Source of the DNA: Ochrovirga pacifica
GTDB taxonomy: Bacteria > Bacteroidota > Bacteroidia > Flavobacteriales > Flavobacteriaceae
Reading direction: 5' to 3'
Length of the DNA: 64,000 bases
NCBI RefSeq assembly: GCF_000220525.1
Contig: NZ_AFPK01000063.1
Span: 1 to 64,000 of the forward strand
The notes beneath the pieces are model-generated. The model had not been told where the DNA came from. It did not search any database and saw nothing but the letters and a program-made list of their open reading frames with translations. Of this stretch, positions 50,049 through 59,433 are shown piece by piece. Position 1 is the stretch's first letter, and each line of letters starts with the position of its first letter. Both the position numbers and the translations under genes were made by a program.

Positions 50049-51748
50049 AATAAAGCTTGTTTTTTATTTTTCTTAAAATTCTCGATAGCATGATGTGCCG
50101 CTCTTGCTGTTAAAGCCATATAGGTTAGTGATGGATTTTGACAAGCAGAAGAAGTCATACAGGCTCCATCTGTTACATACACATTGGGTACTGCATGTAT
50201 TTGATTGTATTGATTTAATACCGACGTTTTAGGGTCACGTCCCATTCTTGCAGTTCCCATTTCATGTATTGCTACACCAGGATTGGATTTAGCATTGACG
50301 GGTCTTACCTCTTCAAAACCAGCAGCTGTTAACATTTCTACAGCTTGTTTTACCATGTCTTTACGCATGTTATTTTCATTTTCTCCAAATTTCACATCAA
50401 ATTCAACAGTAGGAAGTCCCCACTCGTCCAGTTTTTCATAATTTAATGTAACCTTATTATCATGATACGGTAAACACTCACCAAAGCCATACATTCCAAT
50501 TTTCCAATCACCAGGTTGTAACAAATGTTCCTTTAGATCTTTTCCATAGCTAAATTCAGGAATATTTTGTGTCCAATTATCAGCTCTACCTACTCCACCC
50601 TGAAATCCATATCCTCTAATAAAATCTTTTTGCTGAGTTTTAGGGTCTAAATTTCGAAACCTAGGAACATAAAAACTAGTAGGTTTTCTTCCTTTATAAT
50701 ATCTATCTTCAAAACCCTTTACCGTGGCTACAGCTCCTGCTTTCATATGATGATCCATCAAGTTTCGTCCTAATTCACCACTATCATTCCCTAATCCATT
50801 AGGGAAACGTTTAGATTTGGATTGCAACAAAATGCTTGCAGTCCCTACAGTAGATGCGTTGCAGAAAATAATATCAGCCTTAAAAAAAAGTTTTTCGTGA
50901 GTTTCGGCATCTATCACTCTTACCCCTGATGCTTTTCCTGTACGTTCATCATAAACAATTTCATGAACAATAGAATTCGGACGTAAAGTCATATTTCCTG
51001 TTCTCTCTGCTGCTGGTAAAGTTGATGAATTACTACTAAAATATCCACCAAACGGACAACCTCTTACACATCTATTTCTAAACTGACATTTAGAGCGACC
51101 TTCGTGTACTTTATCACCAGTAATATGTGCTACTCTAGCAGGCATCACTACACGATCATTGTATTGACTTTCTATTTGCTTTTGAAATTCTTTTTCAACT
51201 GCATTAAATGGCATGGCAGGACTTAATTTTCCGTCGGGTAATTGTGGTAGTCCTCTGTTTTCCCCGCTCACTCCAATATATTCCTCTACCTTGTCATACC
51301 ATTTTTCTATATCTTTGTAACGTATTGGCCAATCTACAGCAATCCTATCTTTTTTATTCGCATTAAAGTCTATATCACTCATACGATAGCTTTGTCTTCC
51401 CCACATAATAGATCTTCCTCCAACATGATATCCACGGATCCAATCAAAAGGCTTTTTTTCTTGATAAGGATGTTGTATATCATCAACAAACCAATGAGCA
51501 GCTTCCTCTTTTTTAACCTGACCATTGGCTTTTTGCTTGTGTTGCCTTGCCAAATCTTCGGGAGTTCGTTTTCCTCGGTGCTTAAAATCCCATGGATCCA
51601 TGTGCATTGTAGGATAATCTTTGATATGTGTTACCATTCTCCCTCTTTCTAAAACCAATGTTTTTAAACCACCCTCACACAGTTCTTTGGCAGCCCATCC
51701 TCCTGAGATCCCTGTACCAATTACAATGGCATCGAATTTATTTTTCAT
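50027..51748 (-). CDS. GMC-family FAD-dependent sugar dehydrogenase, probably glucoside 3-dehydrogenase-like
   Basis: A 573-residue flavoprotein. The FAD-binding GTGISGG (residues 11-17) leads the Rossmann fold. Near the middle is a Cys cluster, CQFRNRCVRGCPFGG, found in the gluconate 2-dehydrogenase/glucoside 3-dehydrogenase group and thought to hold an iron-sulfur or structural site. The catalytic pair is His495 (IHEMGTARMG) and Asn538 (SACQNPSLT). There is no signal peptide, as expected when the enzyme is exported with its subunit 3. The role inferred is oxidation of C3 of a glycoside in the envelope. No cytochrome c subunit gene follows, so the electron acceptor must be encoded elsewhere, possibly at 33.5-42.2 kb. 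Confidence 0.9.
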   Translation of the reverse strand: MKNKFDAIVIGTGISGGWAAKELCEGGLKTLVLERGRMVTHIKDYPTMHMDPWDFKHRGKRTPEDLARQHKQKANGQVKKEEAAHWFVDDIQHPYQEKKPFDWIRGYHVGGRSIMWGRQSYRMSDIDFNANKKDRIAVDWPIRYKDIEKWYDKVEEYIGVSGENRGLPQLPDGKLSPAMPFNAVEKEFQKQIESQYNDRVVMPARVAHITGDKVHEGRSKCQFRNRCVRGCPFGGYFSSNSSTLPAAERTGNMTLRPNSIVHEIVYDERTGKASGVRVIDAETHEKLFFKADIIFCNASTVGTASILLQSKSKRFPNGLGNDSGELGRNLMDHHMKAGAVATVKGFEDRYYKGRKPTSFYVPRFRNLDPKTQQKDFIRGYGFQGGVGRADNWTQNIPEFSYGKDLKEHLLQPGDWKIGMYGFGECLPYHDNKVTLNYEKLDEWGLPTVEFDVKFGENENNMRKDMVKQAVEMLTAAGFEEVRPVNAKSNPGVAIHEMGTARMGRDPKTSVLNQYNQIHAVPNVYVTDGACMTSSACQNPSLTYMALTARAAHHAIENFKKNKKQALLWREEKL

Positions 51749-51779
51749 AAAAACTATTAGATTATTTTATTAATCAAGA

Positions 51780-52526
51780 TTATAATTCTTTTATCCAAAT
51801 ATTCTTAAATTGTACCAAACTAGCTGTTCCTCCTAATTTTCCAGTTTTCTCATTTTTGTAACCATGATGTTGTAAACCAATGGGTCCTTTTACATCAATC
51901 CCAGGAAACAGCGCGTTATTGATTACTACAATTCCGTTACTAATCACCGTAATTCTATCTCCTTTTACATGAATATCCATAGCATTCCACTGCCCAATAG
52001 GATTGTCTTGATTTGAACTTGGAACCGCTGCTGATCTTACATTTTCTGGTAACTTTTTATTATTTCTAACAGACCATAATTCGCCAGAACCTACATCCCA
52101 ACACCATAAATTAACCTGTTGTCCGTTCTTTTTTATAAAAATACCAGAATCTGCATTAGGCTTTAACTTTGTCACTTTTTCTCCCTTTTTATCTAATAGA
52201 TAATCTCCATTGGGTAAGATGGTTGGCATTTTGTACAACATATCACCACAGCCCTTAAACCTCCATTCTATATGCAAAGAGAAATCTTTATACTCGTTTT
52301 TAGTATACAAATGTCTTTTCCCTTTTGGTGCTTTGGATCTTAAGGCACAATCTATAGTTCCATTGAAAGCAGACCAGCTTTTATTATTGTCTTTTGGGAC
52401 TACCCACCCCTCCAAGTCTTTACCATTAAACAAAGATGTATATCCTTGAGTTTTATAATAGTTTTCTTTCTGAGCTGAACTTATTTGAATAACAAAGCAG
52501 CTTAATATTGCAAGTAAATATTTCAT
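51780..52526 (-). CDS. DUF1080 exported protein (3-keto-disaccharide hydrolase family), copy 2
   Basis: A 248-residue protein with a type I signal peptide (about residues 1-18, ending SSAQ) and one DUF1080 jelly-roll: YTSLFNGKDLEGWVVPKDN at the start, FSLHIEWRFKGCGDM, DSGIFIKKNGQQVNLWCWDVGSGE as the usual ligand region, and VQFKNIWIKEL at the end. It is soluble in the periplasm rather than lipidated, unlike copy 1. It lies between the exported Gfo/Idh/MocA gene (18 bases) and the GMC gene (31 bases), so it probably acts on the product of the GMC dehydrogenase. Confidence 0.87.
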   Translation of the reverse strand: MKYLLAILSCFVIQISSAQKENYYKTQGYTSLFNGKDLEGWVVPKDNNKSWSAFNGTIDCALRSKAPKGKRHLYTKNEYKDFSLHIEWRFKGCGDMLYKMPTILPNGDYLLDKKGEKVTKLKPNADSGIFIKKNGQQVNLWCWDVGSGELWSVRNNKKLPENVRSAAVPSSNQDNPIGQWNAMDIHVKGDRITVISNGIVVINNALFPGIDVKGPIGLQHHGYKNEKTGKLGGTASLVQFKNIWIKEL

Positions 52527-52544
52527 TTCTATTTATTCTTTAAA

Positions 52545-53978
52545 TTATTTCCAAAGGTTCTCTCCAAAATTCCATCCTTCTCTTACCTCTTCTTTTATGT
52601 AAGCATTTAATGCAGGTTGATTGGTTATTTTCATACTCTCAGCATCATATTCAATCTTAGTATTAAAACGCTGTGCCAATGCTCCTAACAACGCTACTTC
52701 TGTTAAATCTGCTCCATAACTAAAGCTGGAACCTGGTTTAGGACCTTTTCCTCTAATTGCGTCTATAAACTCCCCGTGTGGACTCTCTTCTGGGATACGT
52801 TTAATGGTTTTGTCCCATCCTTTTTTATTGAATTCTGCCCAATCGTTAGCAGACATTAACATTTTAGGTTTATAGGGTTTTCCGTCAGTAATTACAGCCT
52901 GTTTACTTCCTTGCATAATCATTCCATTTCCTGGTATTTTCTTTAATCCCCACTCTGGATTGTTTTCTGGTTTCTTTCCTCCTTCATACCAAGTCATGGT
53001 TACTTCCGATTTGTTACCTCTCTTAGGGAATTGGTAACATAATATAGATTGATCGGGTCCAAACTGAGTTGGACTCTGACTTAATACAGAATGTATAGGC
53101 TCTATACTTGTAGGCATTCCTAAATCTAATGTCCAGAAAGGAGCATCTAAAGTATGACATCCCCAGTCTCCTAACATCCCTGTTCCTAAATCGTAATAAG
53201 ATCTCCACCATCTGGGCAAATAACTTGCATTGTAAGGCCTATCTGCTGCTGGTCCTAACCATAGATTCCAATCCAAATCATTTCTTACAGATTCTGGCAA
53301 AGGTGGGTAGTGAGTTGGTTTATTAAACCATGCTTTGGGTCCAAATTTAGGTCCATTAAACCATGCGTGAATTTCTTTTACATCTCCTATCAACTCCTGT
53401 TCGTACCACTCTTTTACATTTCTAATTCCATCAGAAGCATGTCCTTGGTTTCCCATCTGAGTAATAACCCCGTAATGTGCTTCTGCCTTTTTTAAAGTTC
53501 TTAGTTGCCAAATATTATGTGCCAAAGGTTTTTCCACATAAACGTGTTTTCCTAGTTCCATCGCTGCCATAGTAGCTGCAAAATGAGTATGATCGGGTGT
53601 AGAAACAATCACTGCATCAATATCCTTGTGCATTTCATCTAGCATCTTTCTAAAATCTTTGTATCGCTTAGCATCTGGAACCATGTTATAAGCAGTAGCT
53701 GCTGCTTTATCATCTACATCACAAAAAGCGACAATCTTGACATAAGGATGGGCTTTTCTTGGGCCTTTTTTCTCTAAACCATCTTTTATTCTTCTGTTAT
53801 CACCCCTTATCCCTAACATTTGAGTCCAGTTATTCATACCTCTACCACCTGCTCCTATTACAGCAATATTAACTGTGCTATTGGGTGACATTCCTCTCAT
53901 TAAATTGGGTAATAAAAAAAGACCTGCAGATGCAATTCCTGTTTTTTGAATGAAATTTCTTCGTGAAACACTCTCCAT
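52545..53978 (-). CDS. Tat-exported Gfo/Idh/MocA-family oxidoreductase, copy 1
   Basis: A 477-residue protein with a twin-arginine signal (VSRRNFIQKTGIASAGLFL, from residue 4) and a Gfo/Idh/MocA Rossmann domain: NIAVIGAGGRGMNNW binds NAD(P), AFCDVDDKAA follows, DAVIVSTPDHTHF and YVEKPLAHNIWQLRTLKKA hold the EKP motif, and DWGCHTLDAPFW lies in the substrate domain. Tat export with a tightly bound nicotinamide cofactor fits an enzyme that cycles oxidation and reduction without free cofactor. It is the first gene of the minus-strand operon, with a plausible promoter at 54056-54063. A close paralog is at 61248-62624. Confidence 0.88.
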   Translation of the reverse strand: MESVSRRNFIQKTGIASAGLFLLPNLMRGMSPNSTVNIAVIGAGGRGMNNWTQMLGIRGDNRRIKDGLEKKGPRKAHPYVKIVAFCDVDDKAAATAYNMVPDAKRYKDFRKMLDEMHKDIDAVIVSTPDHTHFAATMAAMELGKHVYVEKPLAHNIWQLRTLKKAEAHYGVITQMGNQGHASDGIRNVKEWYEQELIGDVKEIHAWFNGPKFGPKAWFNKPTHYPPLPESVRNDLDWNLWLGPAADRPYNASYLPRWWRSYYDLGTGMLGDWGCHTLDAPFWTLDLGMPTSIEPIHSVLSQSPTQFGPDQSILCYQFPKRGNKSEVTMTWYEGGKKPENNPEWGLKKIPGNGMIMQGSKQAVITDGKPYKPKMLMSANDWAEFNKKGWDKTIKRIPEESPHGEFIDAIRGKGPKPGSSFSYGADLTEVALLGALAQRFNTKIEYDAESMKITNQPALNAYIKEEVREGWNFGENLWK

Positions 53979-54055
53979 ATTTTAATTTTTAATAGTTTTA
54001 CAGTCTAACAAAAAAAAACACACAAAAGATGTTGTTTTTTTAAATTATTCCTAAT

Positions 54056-54063
54056 CAAATATA
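54056..54063 (-). promoter_or_regulatory. Probable promoter -7 box for the GMC/DUF1080 operon
   Basis: The minus strand reads TATATTTG, 77 bases before the ATG at 53978; a TTG lies about 21 bases upstream. The 214-base gap is shared with the divergent TPR-HTH regulator gene. Confidence 0.45.
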
Positions 54064-54192
54064 CTTTACCTTAACTTTTACTCACAAAAAACAACTTATA
54101 CAAACATTATACAAGTAGTATCACATTGATAACGAAACAAGAATCCAAAAACCATAATTGTTCTTAAGAAAGAAAAAAAAAGACTTAAACAA

Positions 54193-55821
54193 TTGAAAAC
54201 CAAACAAAACACAAGCCTTCTATTTCTATTAACCTTTTTAACCATATGTTTCCTAACTGTAAAAAGCTATGCTCAAGAAACTTTTATAGATTCAATTCAT
54301 TTTTATCAAAAAGAAGTTAAAACAGCTTTTAAAAATCTTAGAATTGAACCTAAAAAGTCAATTAAGACATTGTATAGAAGTAAAGCTTTTTATGAAAATC
54401 AAAAAGATACTATCAATATTATTAACTGTTTGACTAGAATTTCTAAAGCGTATGAAATAAATGGGGACATAGAAAAATCCTTTAAATCTTTATGGGAAGC
54501 TGTATTTCTTTCAAAGAAAATCAACAACAAAAATTTAAGCTCTGATATACATAGGAAGCTAGCTCTTTTGTATGACACATTTAATATGAAAGACAAAAAT
54601 CTTTTTCATTTAAAAAATGCATTAAAAAATGCTAAGGAAATTGGAGGTAAAAACAAAAGTATTAGAATGAATGCTAGCTATTTAAGTTTAGCAGACAGAG
54701 AGTGTGCAAGAGGAAATTATAGGTTAGCTTTAACCTATCTAGACTCCTGTAAGCTCTCTACACTACAAAAAGATAAAAATTACTTAAATGTACTTGTAGA
54801 AGCTGAAAGAGGTCATTTAATGTTAAAAACCAAAAATTATAACAAAGCATACTATCATTTGCTAAAAGCAAAAAACGATCAGGAAGAGTTAAAGGTAACT
54901 AATAAAGCGGGTATTTTAAATTATTTAGGAATTCTAAAAGCTGAAACCCAACAACTAGATAGTGCTGTTTATTACTACAAAGAAAGCCTAAAAGACATTG
55001 TTTCTAAAAAACTTCCAAAAGCACTTAAAGCAAGAGTTATGTACAATCTCTCTAACGCTTATTTTACTCAAAACAAACCACGAAAAGCCTATCAATTGCT
55101 TTTAAGTTCTAAAAAAATAACAGATAGTCTTATGTTTATTAAAAATGGTAGTAATAATGAACTTTTGAATATCAAGAATACTTATTTAGAAGAAATAAAA
55201 GAAAAAGATCTTGTTCTTAAAGAACAAAAAGCTGCTTTAAAAGCCAATAAAAAAACACAATTTAGGTTAAAAATAATATTAATTTTAGTAGTAATTGTAT
55301 TTTTAATTTCTTCTGTTTTCTTTAGAACCAAAATAAAGCTCCAAAAAGTTGTAGAAGAAAAAAAAGAAACAGAATACAAAGCACAACTTAAAGAAAAACA
55401 AAATCAAAAAGAGTTAGAAATCAAAAACAAGGAGCTAACCTCATATGCTTTACAGTTAATTGATAAAGATAGTTCTATAGATGATTTATTAGAAATCATA
55501 AAAACAGACTCACCTTCTTCTTACAAGTCATTACACTATAAGTATCAAAAAAGTTCTAAAAATTTATGGGAAACTTTTAATCTTCGTTTTACAGAACTCA
55601 ATTCAGAGTTTTATTACAAACTAGAACAAAAATATCCGAAACTAAGTGTTACCGAAAAAAAGCATTGTGCATTGATAAAATTGAATTTTTCTACAAAAGA
55701 GATTGCTAAAATTCTGAATATTGAACTGCACAGTGTACACATCTCAAGATCAAGAATTAGAAAAAAAATAGGAATGGATAGATCAGAAAGCTTAGAAAAA
55801 CACATCTCAAACTTATACTAA
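54193..55821 (+). CDS. Membrane-bound TPR protein with LuxR-type HTH
   Basis: A 542-residue regulator. A signal peptide (about residues 1-28, ending YAQE) is followed by about seven TPR-like helical repeats in the periplasm (residues 30-320), one transmembrane helix at about 357-376, a cytoplasmic coiled coil and a C-terminal LuxR-type helix-turn-helix (LSVTEKKHCALIKLNFSTKEIAKILNI). This is a one-piece sensor and transcription factor seen near carbohydrate loci in Bacteroidota. Translation appears to start at TTG (54193), since no ATG precedes the signal peptide. It is divergent from the GMC operon and likely regulates it. Confidence 0.82.
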   Translation: MKTKQNTSLLFLLTFLTICFLTVKSYAQETFIDSIHFYQKEVKTAFKNLRIEPKKSIKTLYRSKAFYENQKDTINIINCLTRISKAYEINGDIEKSFKSLWEAVFLSKKINNKNLSSDIHRKLALLYDTFNMKDKNLFHLKNALKNAKEIGGKNKSIRMNASYLSLADRECARGNYRLALTYLDSCKLSTLQKDKNYLNVLVEAERGHLMLKTKNYNKAYYHLLKAKNDQEELKVTNKAGILNYLGILKAETQQLDSAVYYYKESLKDIVSKKLPKALKARVMYNLSNAYFTQNKPRKAYQLLLSSKKITDSLMFIKNGSNNELLNIKNTYLEEIKEKDLVLKEQKAALKANKKTQFRLKIILILVVIVFLISSVFFRTKIKLQKVVEEKKETEYKAQLKEKQNQKELEIKNKELTSYALQLIDKDSSIDDLLEIIKTDSPSSYKSLHYKYQKSSKNLWETFNLRFTELNSEFYYKLEQKYPKLSVTEKKHCALIKLNFSTKEIAKILNIELHSVHISRSRIRKKIGMDRSESLEKHISNLY

Positions 55822-55910
55822 AATTTCATATGCAATAGAAATCTTTGCATTTTTTACATAAAAAACAAAGAATAAGCTACTAATTCTTATTTTTTGTTTA
55901 ATTTTCTTCA

Positions 55911-56924
55911 ATGAAAACTTATGAACAAAAAGTCATTTCATTTCAAGGAAATGGTATAGAATATCAAGCAGACACCTGCTTACCACTTGTAGATGCCTTT
56001 GAGCGTAAAAAAGTTAAATTTAAAGCTTTAGCTAGACATACTTATCCAGGAGATCGATTGGATCAGAACACCTTAGGCTTAAACAGTATCGGGTATTGGG
56101 ATGCCAATACTCCACAAGATTGGGGCTTAGATTGGCATAGAAACGAAGGGATTGAGTTTCATTACCTAGAATCTGGAACCATGCCTTATGGCCAAGAAAA
56201 TACGCAAACAGAATTAAAACCAGGTGATTTAACTATTACTCGCCCTTGGGAAATACACAAAGTAGGAAACCCAAACGTAGGAATAGGTAAGTTTTACTGG
56301 GTTATTATCGATTTGGGAGTTCGAAGGCCCCATCAAGAATGGGAATGGCCTGAATGGATTACGCTAACCCCCACCGACTTGCATAGATTAACCACAGCAT
56401 TGCGAAAAAATGAAAAACAAATTTGGAAAACCAATGCCAATTTTAAAGATTGTTTTTCTAGAATTAACAAAGCGATTCAAACGGATCAAAATGGCAGCAA
56501 TGCATCTTCAATTAGACTGTTGGTCAACTATTTACTTATTTTAATTTTAGAGTTGATAGATAATGAAGAAATTCAACTAAACGAAACACTTACTGATAGT
56601 TCAAGAAGTGTACGATTGTTTTTAGAAGAACTAGAAAACAATTTACAAAAGGATTGGAGCGTTGAAGAGATGGCTAAATCAGCTGGTGTAGGTTTAACAA
56701 GATTCACTTATCACTGCAAACAAATTACCAATCTAACTCCAATGAAATATCTAAATATCAGACGACTAGAAATGGCCAAACGACTATTGACCAATGAACC
56801 CAATACAAATATCACAGAAATTGCTTATAGTTGTGGATTTACATCCAGTCAATACTTTGCTACTCTTTTTAAAAAATTTGAAAAATGCACTCCCAATGAA
56901 TACAAATCTAAGATACAGGCTTAG
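55911..56924 (+). CDS. AraC-family regulator of the sugar locus
   Basis: A 337-residue cytoplasmic regulator. The N-terminal cupin-like domain (about residues 60-150, with IEFHYLESGTMPYGQ and LKPGDLTITRPWEIHKVG) probably binds a sugar. The C-terminal domain has two helix-turn-helix motifs, SVEEMAKSAGVGLTRFTYHC and ITEIAYSCGFTSSQYFATLF. It is 162 bases before the MFS gene and 89 bases after the TPR-HTH gene. An imperfect core (AATCTTTG) precedes it. The plus-strand catabolic genes downstream are its most likely targets. Confidence 0.9.
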   Translation: MKTYEQKVISFQGNGIEYQADTCLPLVDAFERKKVKFKALARHTYPGDRLDQNTLGLNSIGYWDANTPQDWGLDWHRNEGIEFHYLESGTMPYGQENTQTELKPGDLTITRPWEIHKVGNPNVGIGKFYWVIIDLGVRRPHQEWEWPEWITLTPTDLHRLTTALRKNEKQIWKTNANFKDCFSRINKAIQTDQNGSNASSIRLLVNYLLILILELIDNEEIQLNETLTDSSRSVRLFLEELENNLQKDWSVEEMAKSAGVGLTRFTYHCKQITNLTPMKYLNIRRLEMAKRLLTNEPNTNITEIAYSCGFTSSQYFATLFKKFEKCTPNEYKSKIQA

Positions 56925-57086
56925 TTGTTTAAAATTTTTCAATGCAAAATCGTAAACATAATTCTCAAATACTTACTTATTTTTACCAAAACATCATTTT
57001 TTAAGCCTTATTAAAAAGAATTAAATAATGATATACATATAATAGTAAAAATATATTAATTAGGATTAACTAAAATACATTTAGGG

Positions 57087-58247
57087 ATGAACAGTATTAA
57101 AAAAAACAGACTTTTTATAGCAAGCTGTCTTGCTTTGATTACTACCGCTATGACCTTTGCTATTAGAGCAAGGTTAGAAACCGTTTTTGGACCTGAAGGA
57201 GTAGGTTTAACATTAGAGCAAATTGGTTATGCTTTTACACCAGCCTTTTGGGGGTTTACTTTGGCCATGATTATAGGTGGCCCTTTAGTTGATACTTTAG
57301 GTATTAAAAAAATTACTTGGATTGCTTTTGTTACTCATATAATAGGAATTGTTTTAACATTAACAGCTAATTCTATGACTTCATTATTTGTAGCCACGTT
57401 ATTTGTTGGAATTGGAAACGGAATGGTTGAAGCAGCTTTAAACCCTATGATTGCCTCTATTTACAAAGAAGAAAAAACGAAGATGCTTAACAGATTCCAT
57501 GTTTGGTTTCCAGGAGGAATTGTCATTGGTTCTTTAGTAGGATGGTTGGTTATGGATGTAATGGGGATGAGTTGGCAAGTAATGGTGGCTAGTTTATTTG
57601 TTCCAACGCTTGCTTATGGTATACTATTTATAGGCCAGCAATTCCCTACCACGGAAAGAGTACAGTTAGGTATTAGTTACTCTAACATGCTAAAAAGTAT
57701 TGGTAAGCCATTGTTTTTGTTTATGGTTTTTTGTATGTTTTTAACAGCCGCTTCGGAATTAGGGACAACACAAAGAATAGAATCTTTATTAAAATCTTCG
57801 GTAAGTGCTCCTTTATTAGTTTTGGCATTTATCAATGGTATTATGGCTTTGGGTAGAGCGTTTGCAGGAAATGTTGTACACAAACTAAAACCCTCTGGAA
57901 TGTTACTATACTCTGCTATTTTAACATTTGCAGGACTATGGCTTTTAACAATCTCTACCGGAGGAATGACTTTTGTTGCTGCAGCTGTTTTTGCTTTAGG
58001 AGTTACATTTTTTTGGCCAACCATGCTAGGGTTTGTTGCTGAATATTTACCAGAAACAGGTGCTTTAGGACTCTCTATTATGGGGGGAGCGGGTATGTTA
58101 TCAGTTTCTATTGTATTGCCAATTATGGGAAATCTAATGGACAATGCAAATGCAACCGAAGCTCTAAAAACCATGTCCATTTTACCTGCAATTCTTATTC
58201 TATGCTTTACAGGATTGTCTATTTACATGAAAAAAATATCGAAATAA
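57087..58247 (+). CDS. MFS sugar transporter
   Basis: A 386-residue inner-membrane carrier with 12 predicted helices. The N-terminal half has GGPLVDTLGIKKITW, matching the major-facilitator motif A between helices 2 and 3, and the central loop is short and basic. It resembles FucP-like or nucleoside/sugar symporters in general layout, but the substrate cannot be fixed. By position it probably imports the sugar or 3-keto-sugar released in the periplasm. The region before it is AT-rich with no exact promoter core (closest TACATTTA). The cytoplasmic Gfo/Idh/MocA gene follows after 31 bases. Confidence 0.88.
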   Translation: MNSIKKNRLFIASCLALITTAMTFAIRARLETVFGPEGVGLTLEQIGYAFTPAFWGFTLAMIIGGPLVDTLGIKKITWIAFVTHIIGIVLTLTANSMTSLFVATLFVGIGNGMVEAALNPMIASIYKEEKTKMLNRFHVWFPGGIVIGSLVGWLVMDVMGMSWQVMVASLFVPTLAYGILFIGQQFPTTERVQLGISYSNMLKSIGKPLFLFMVFCMFLTAASELGTTQRIESLLKSSVSAPLLVLAFINGIMALGRAFAGNVVHKLKPSGMLLYSAILTFAGLWLLTISTGGMTFVAAAVFALGVTFFWPTMLGFVAEYLPETGALGLSIMGGAGMLSVSIVLPIMGNLMDNANATEALKTMSILPAILILCFTGLSIYMKKISK

Positions 58248-58278
58248 TCAAAATAAACCAACAACACATAAAAATCAC

Positions 58279-59421
58279 ATGAAAAAATTAAAAATGGGAA
58301 TGATTGGTGGTGGTACAGGCTCTTTTATAGGAGACGTTCACCGAAAAGCAGCCAGTATCGATGGGATGATTCAACTAGTCTGTGGTGCATTTAGTAGCAC
58401 GCCCGAAAAATCAATTGCTTCGGGAAGAGATTTAGGAATTTCCGAAAGTCGATGTTATGCCAATTACCAGGAAATGATAGTGAAAGAAAAAAAACTACCT
58501 GAAGAAGAAAGAATGGATTTTGTTGCAATTGTAACGCCTAACCACATGCACATTCCTCCTGCTAAATTGGCTTTAGAAAACGGATTTCACGTAGTTTGTG
58601 ACAAGCCTGTAAGTTTAACATTAGATGAGGCTTTGGAGTTAGAAAAGGTAATTGATAAAAGTGGAAAATTGTTTGCTCTTACCCATAATTATACAGGACA
58701 TCCTATGGTTAAGCAAGCAAAAGCTTTGGTCGCTAATGGAGATTTAGGAAATATCAGAAAAATCCAAGCACAATATTTACAAGGCTGGCTATCTACTTCT
58801 ATAGAAAAAGAGGGACAAAAACAAGCTGCATGGAGAACTGACCCAACAAAATCTGGAATTGGTGGTGCTTTAGGCGATATAGGAACCCACGCTGAAAATT
58901 TAATAGAATATATTACAGGGTTAAAAATAGAAGAAATTGCTGCAGACTTAGGAGTTTTTGGTGAAGGTAGAACATTAGATGATGACGGAAACATGTTGAT
59001 TCGTATGAATAATGGAGCTAAAGGAACCCTTTCTATTTCTCAAATTGCTTTAGGAGAAGAAAACAATCTTGCAATTAAAGTTTACGGAGACAAAGGTTCG
59101 CTAGAATGGCATCAAGAAAATCCTAACGAACTATTAACTCGTTGGTTAAAAGAACCACAAAAAACATACACTCCAAACGGAAATGGCTTGTATCCAGAGG
59201 CTTTAGAAGTATCTAGAATTCCAGCAGGACACCCTGAAGGATATTTAGAAGCTTTTGCAACAATTTATAAAAACTTTGCCACACATTTAAACGCTATTAA
59301 GAATGGAAACACCGTAGAAAAAATAGACTATCCTACCGTAAAAGATGGAATTAGAGGAATGAAATTTATTTATGCTGCGGTAGAAAGTGACAAAAACAAT
59401 GCTTCTTGGGTTAAAATTTAA
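58279..59421 (+). CDS. Cytoplasmic Gfo/Idh/MocA-family oxidoreductase
   Basis: A 380-residue cytoplasmic dehydrogenase with no signal peptide. The nicotinamide loop is MGMIGGGTGSFIGDVH, VAIVTPNHMHIPPAKLAL follows, and the usual EKP is DKP here (VCDKPVSLTLDEAL). GGALGDIGTHAENLIEYITG carries the catalytic Asp and His positions of the substrate domain. Relatives include ThuB and 3-keto-sugar reductases. In this operon it probably reduces an imported 3-keto sugar or inositol-like product. It sits between the MFS and isomerase genes with gaps of 31 and 12 bases. Confidence 0.9.
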   Translation: MKKLKMGMIGGGTGSFIGDVHRKAASIDGMIQLVCGAFSSTPEKSIASGRDLGISESRCYANYQEMIVKEKKLPEEERMDFVAIVTPNHMHIPPAKLALENGFHVVCDKPVSLTLDEALELEKVIDKSGKLFALTHNYTGHPMVKQAKALVANGDLGNIRKIQAQYLQGWLSTSIEKEGQKQAAWRTDPTKSGIGGALGDIGTHAENLIEYITGLKIEEIAADLGVFGEGRTLDDDGNMLIRMNNGAKGTLSISQIALGEENNLAIKVYGDKGSLEWHQENPNELLTRWLKEPQKTYTPNGNGLYPEALEVSRIPAGHPEGYLEAFATIYKNFATHLNAIKNGNTVEKIDYPTVKDGIRGMKFIYAAVESDKNNASWVKI

Positions 59422-59433
59422 AAAAATAAGATA

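Noticed and set aside
57677-58180. A 167-codon open frame antisense to the MFS gene
   Set aside because: It mirrors the hydrophobic codons of the transporter, and no promoter or family signature supports it.
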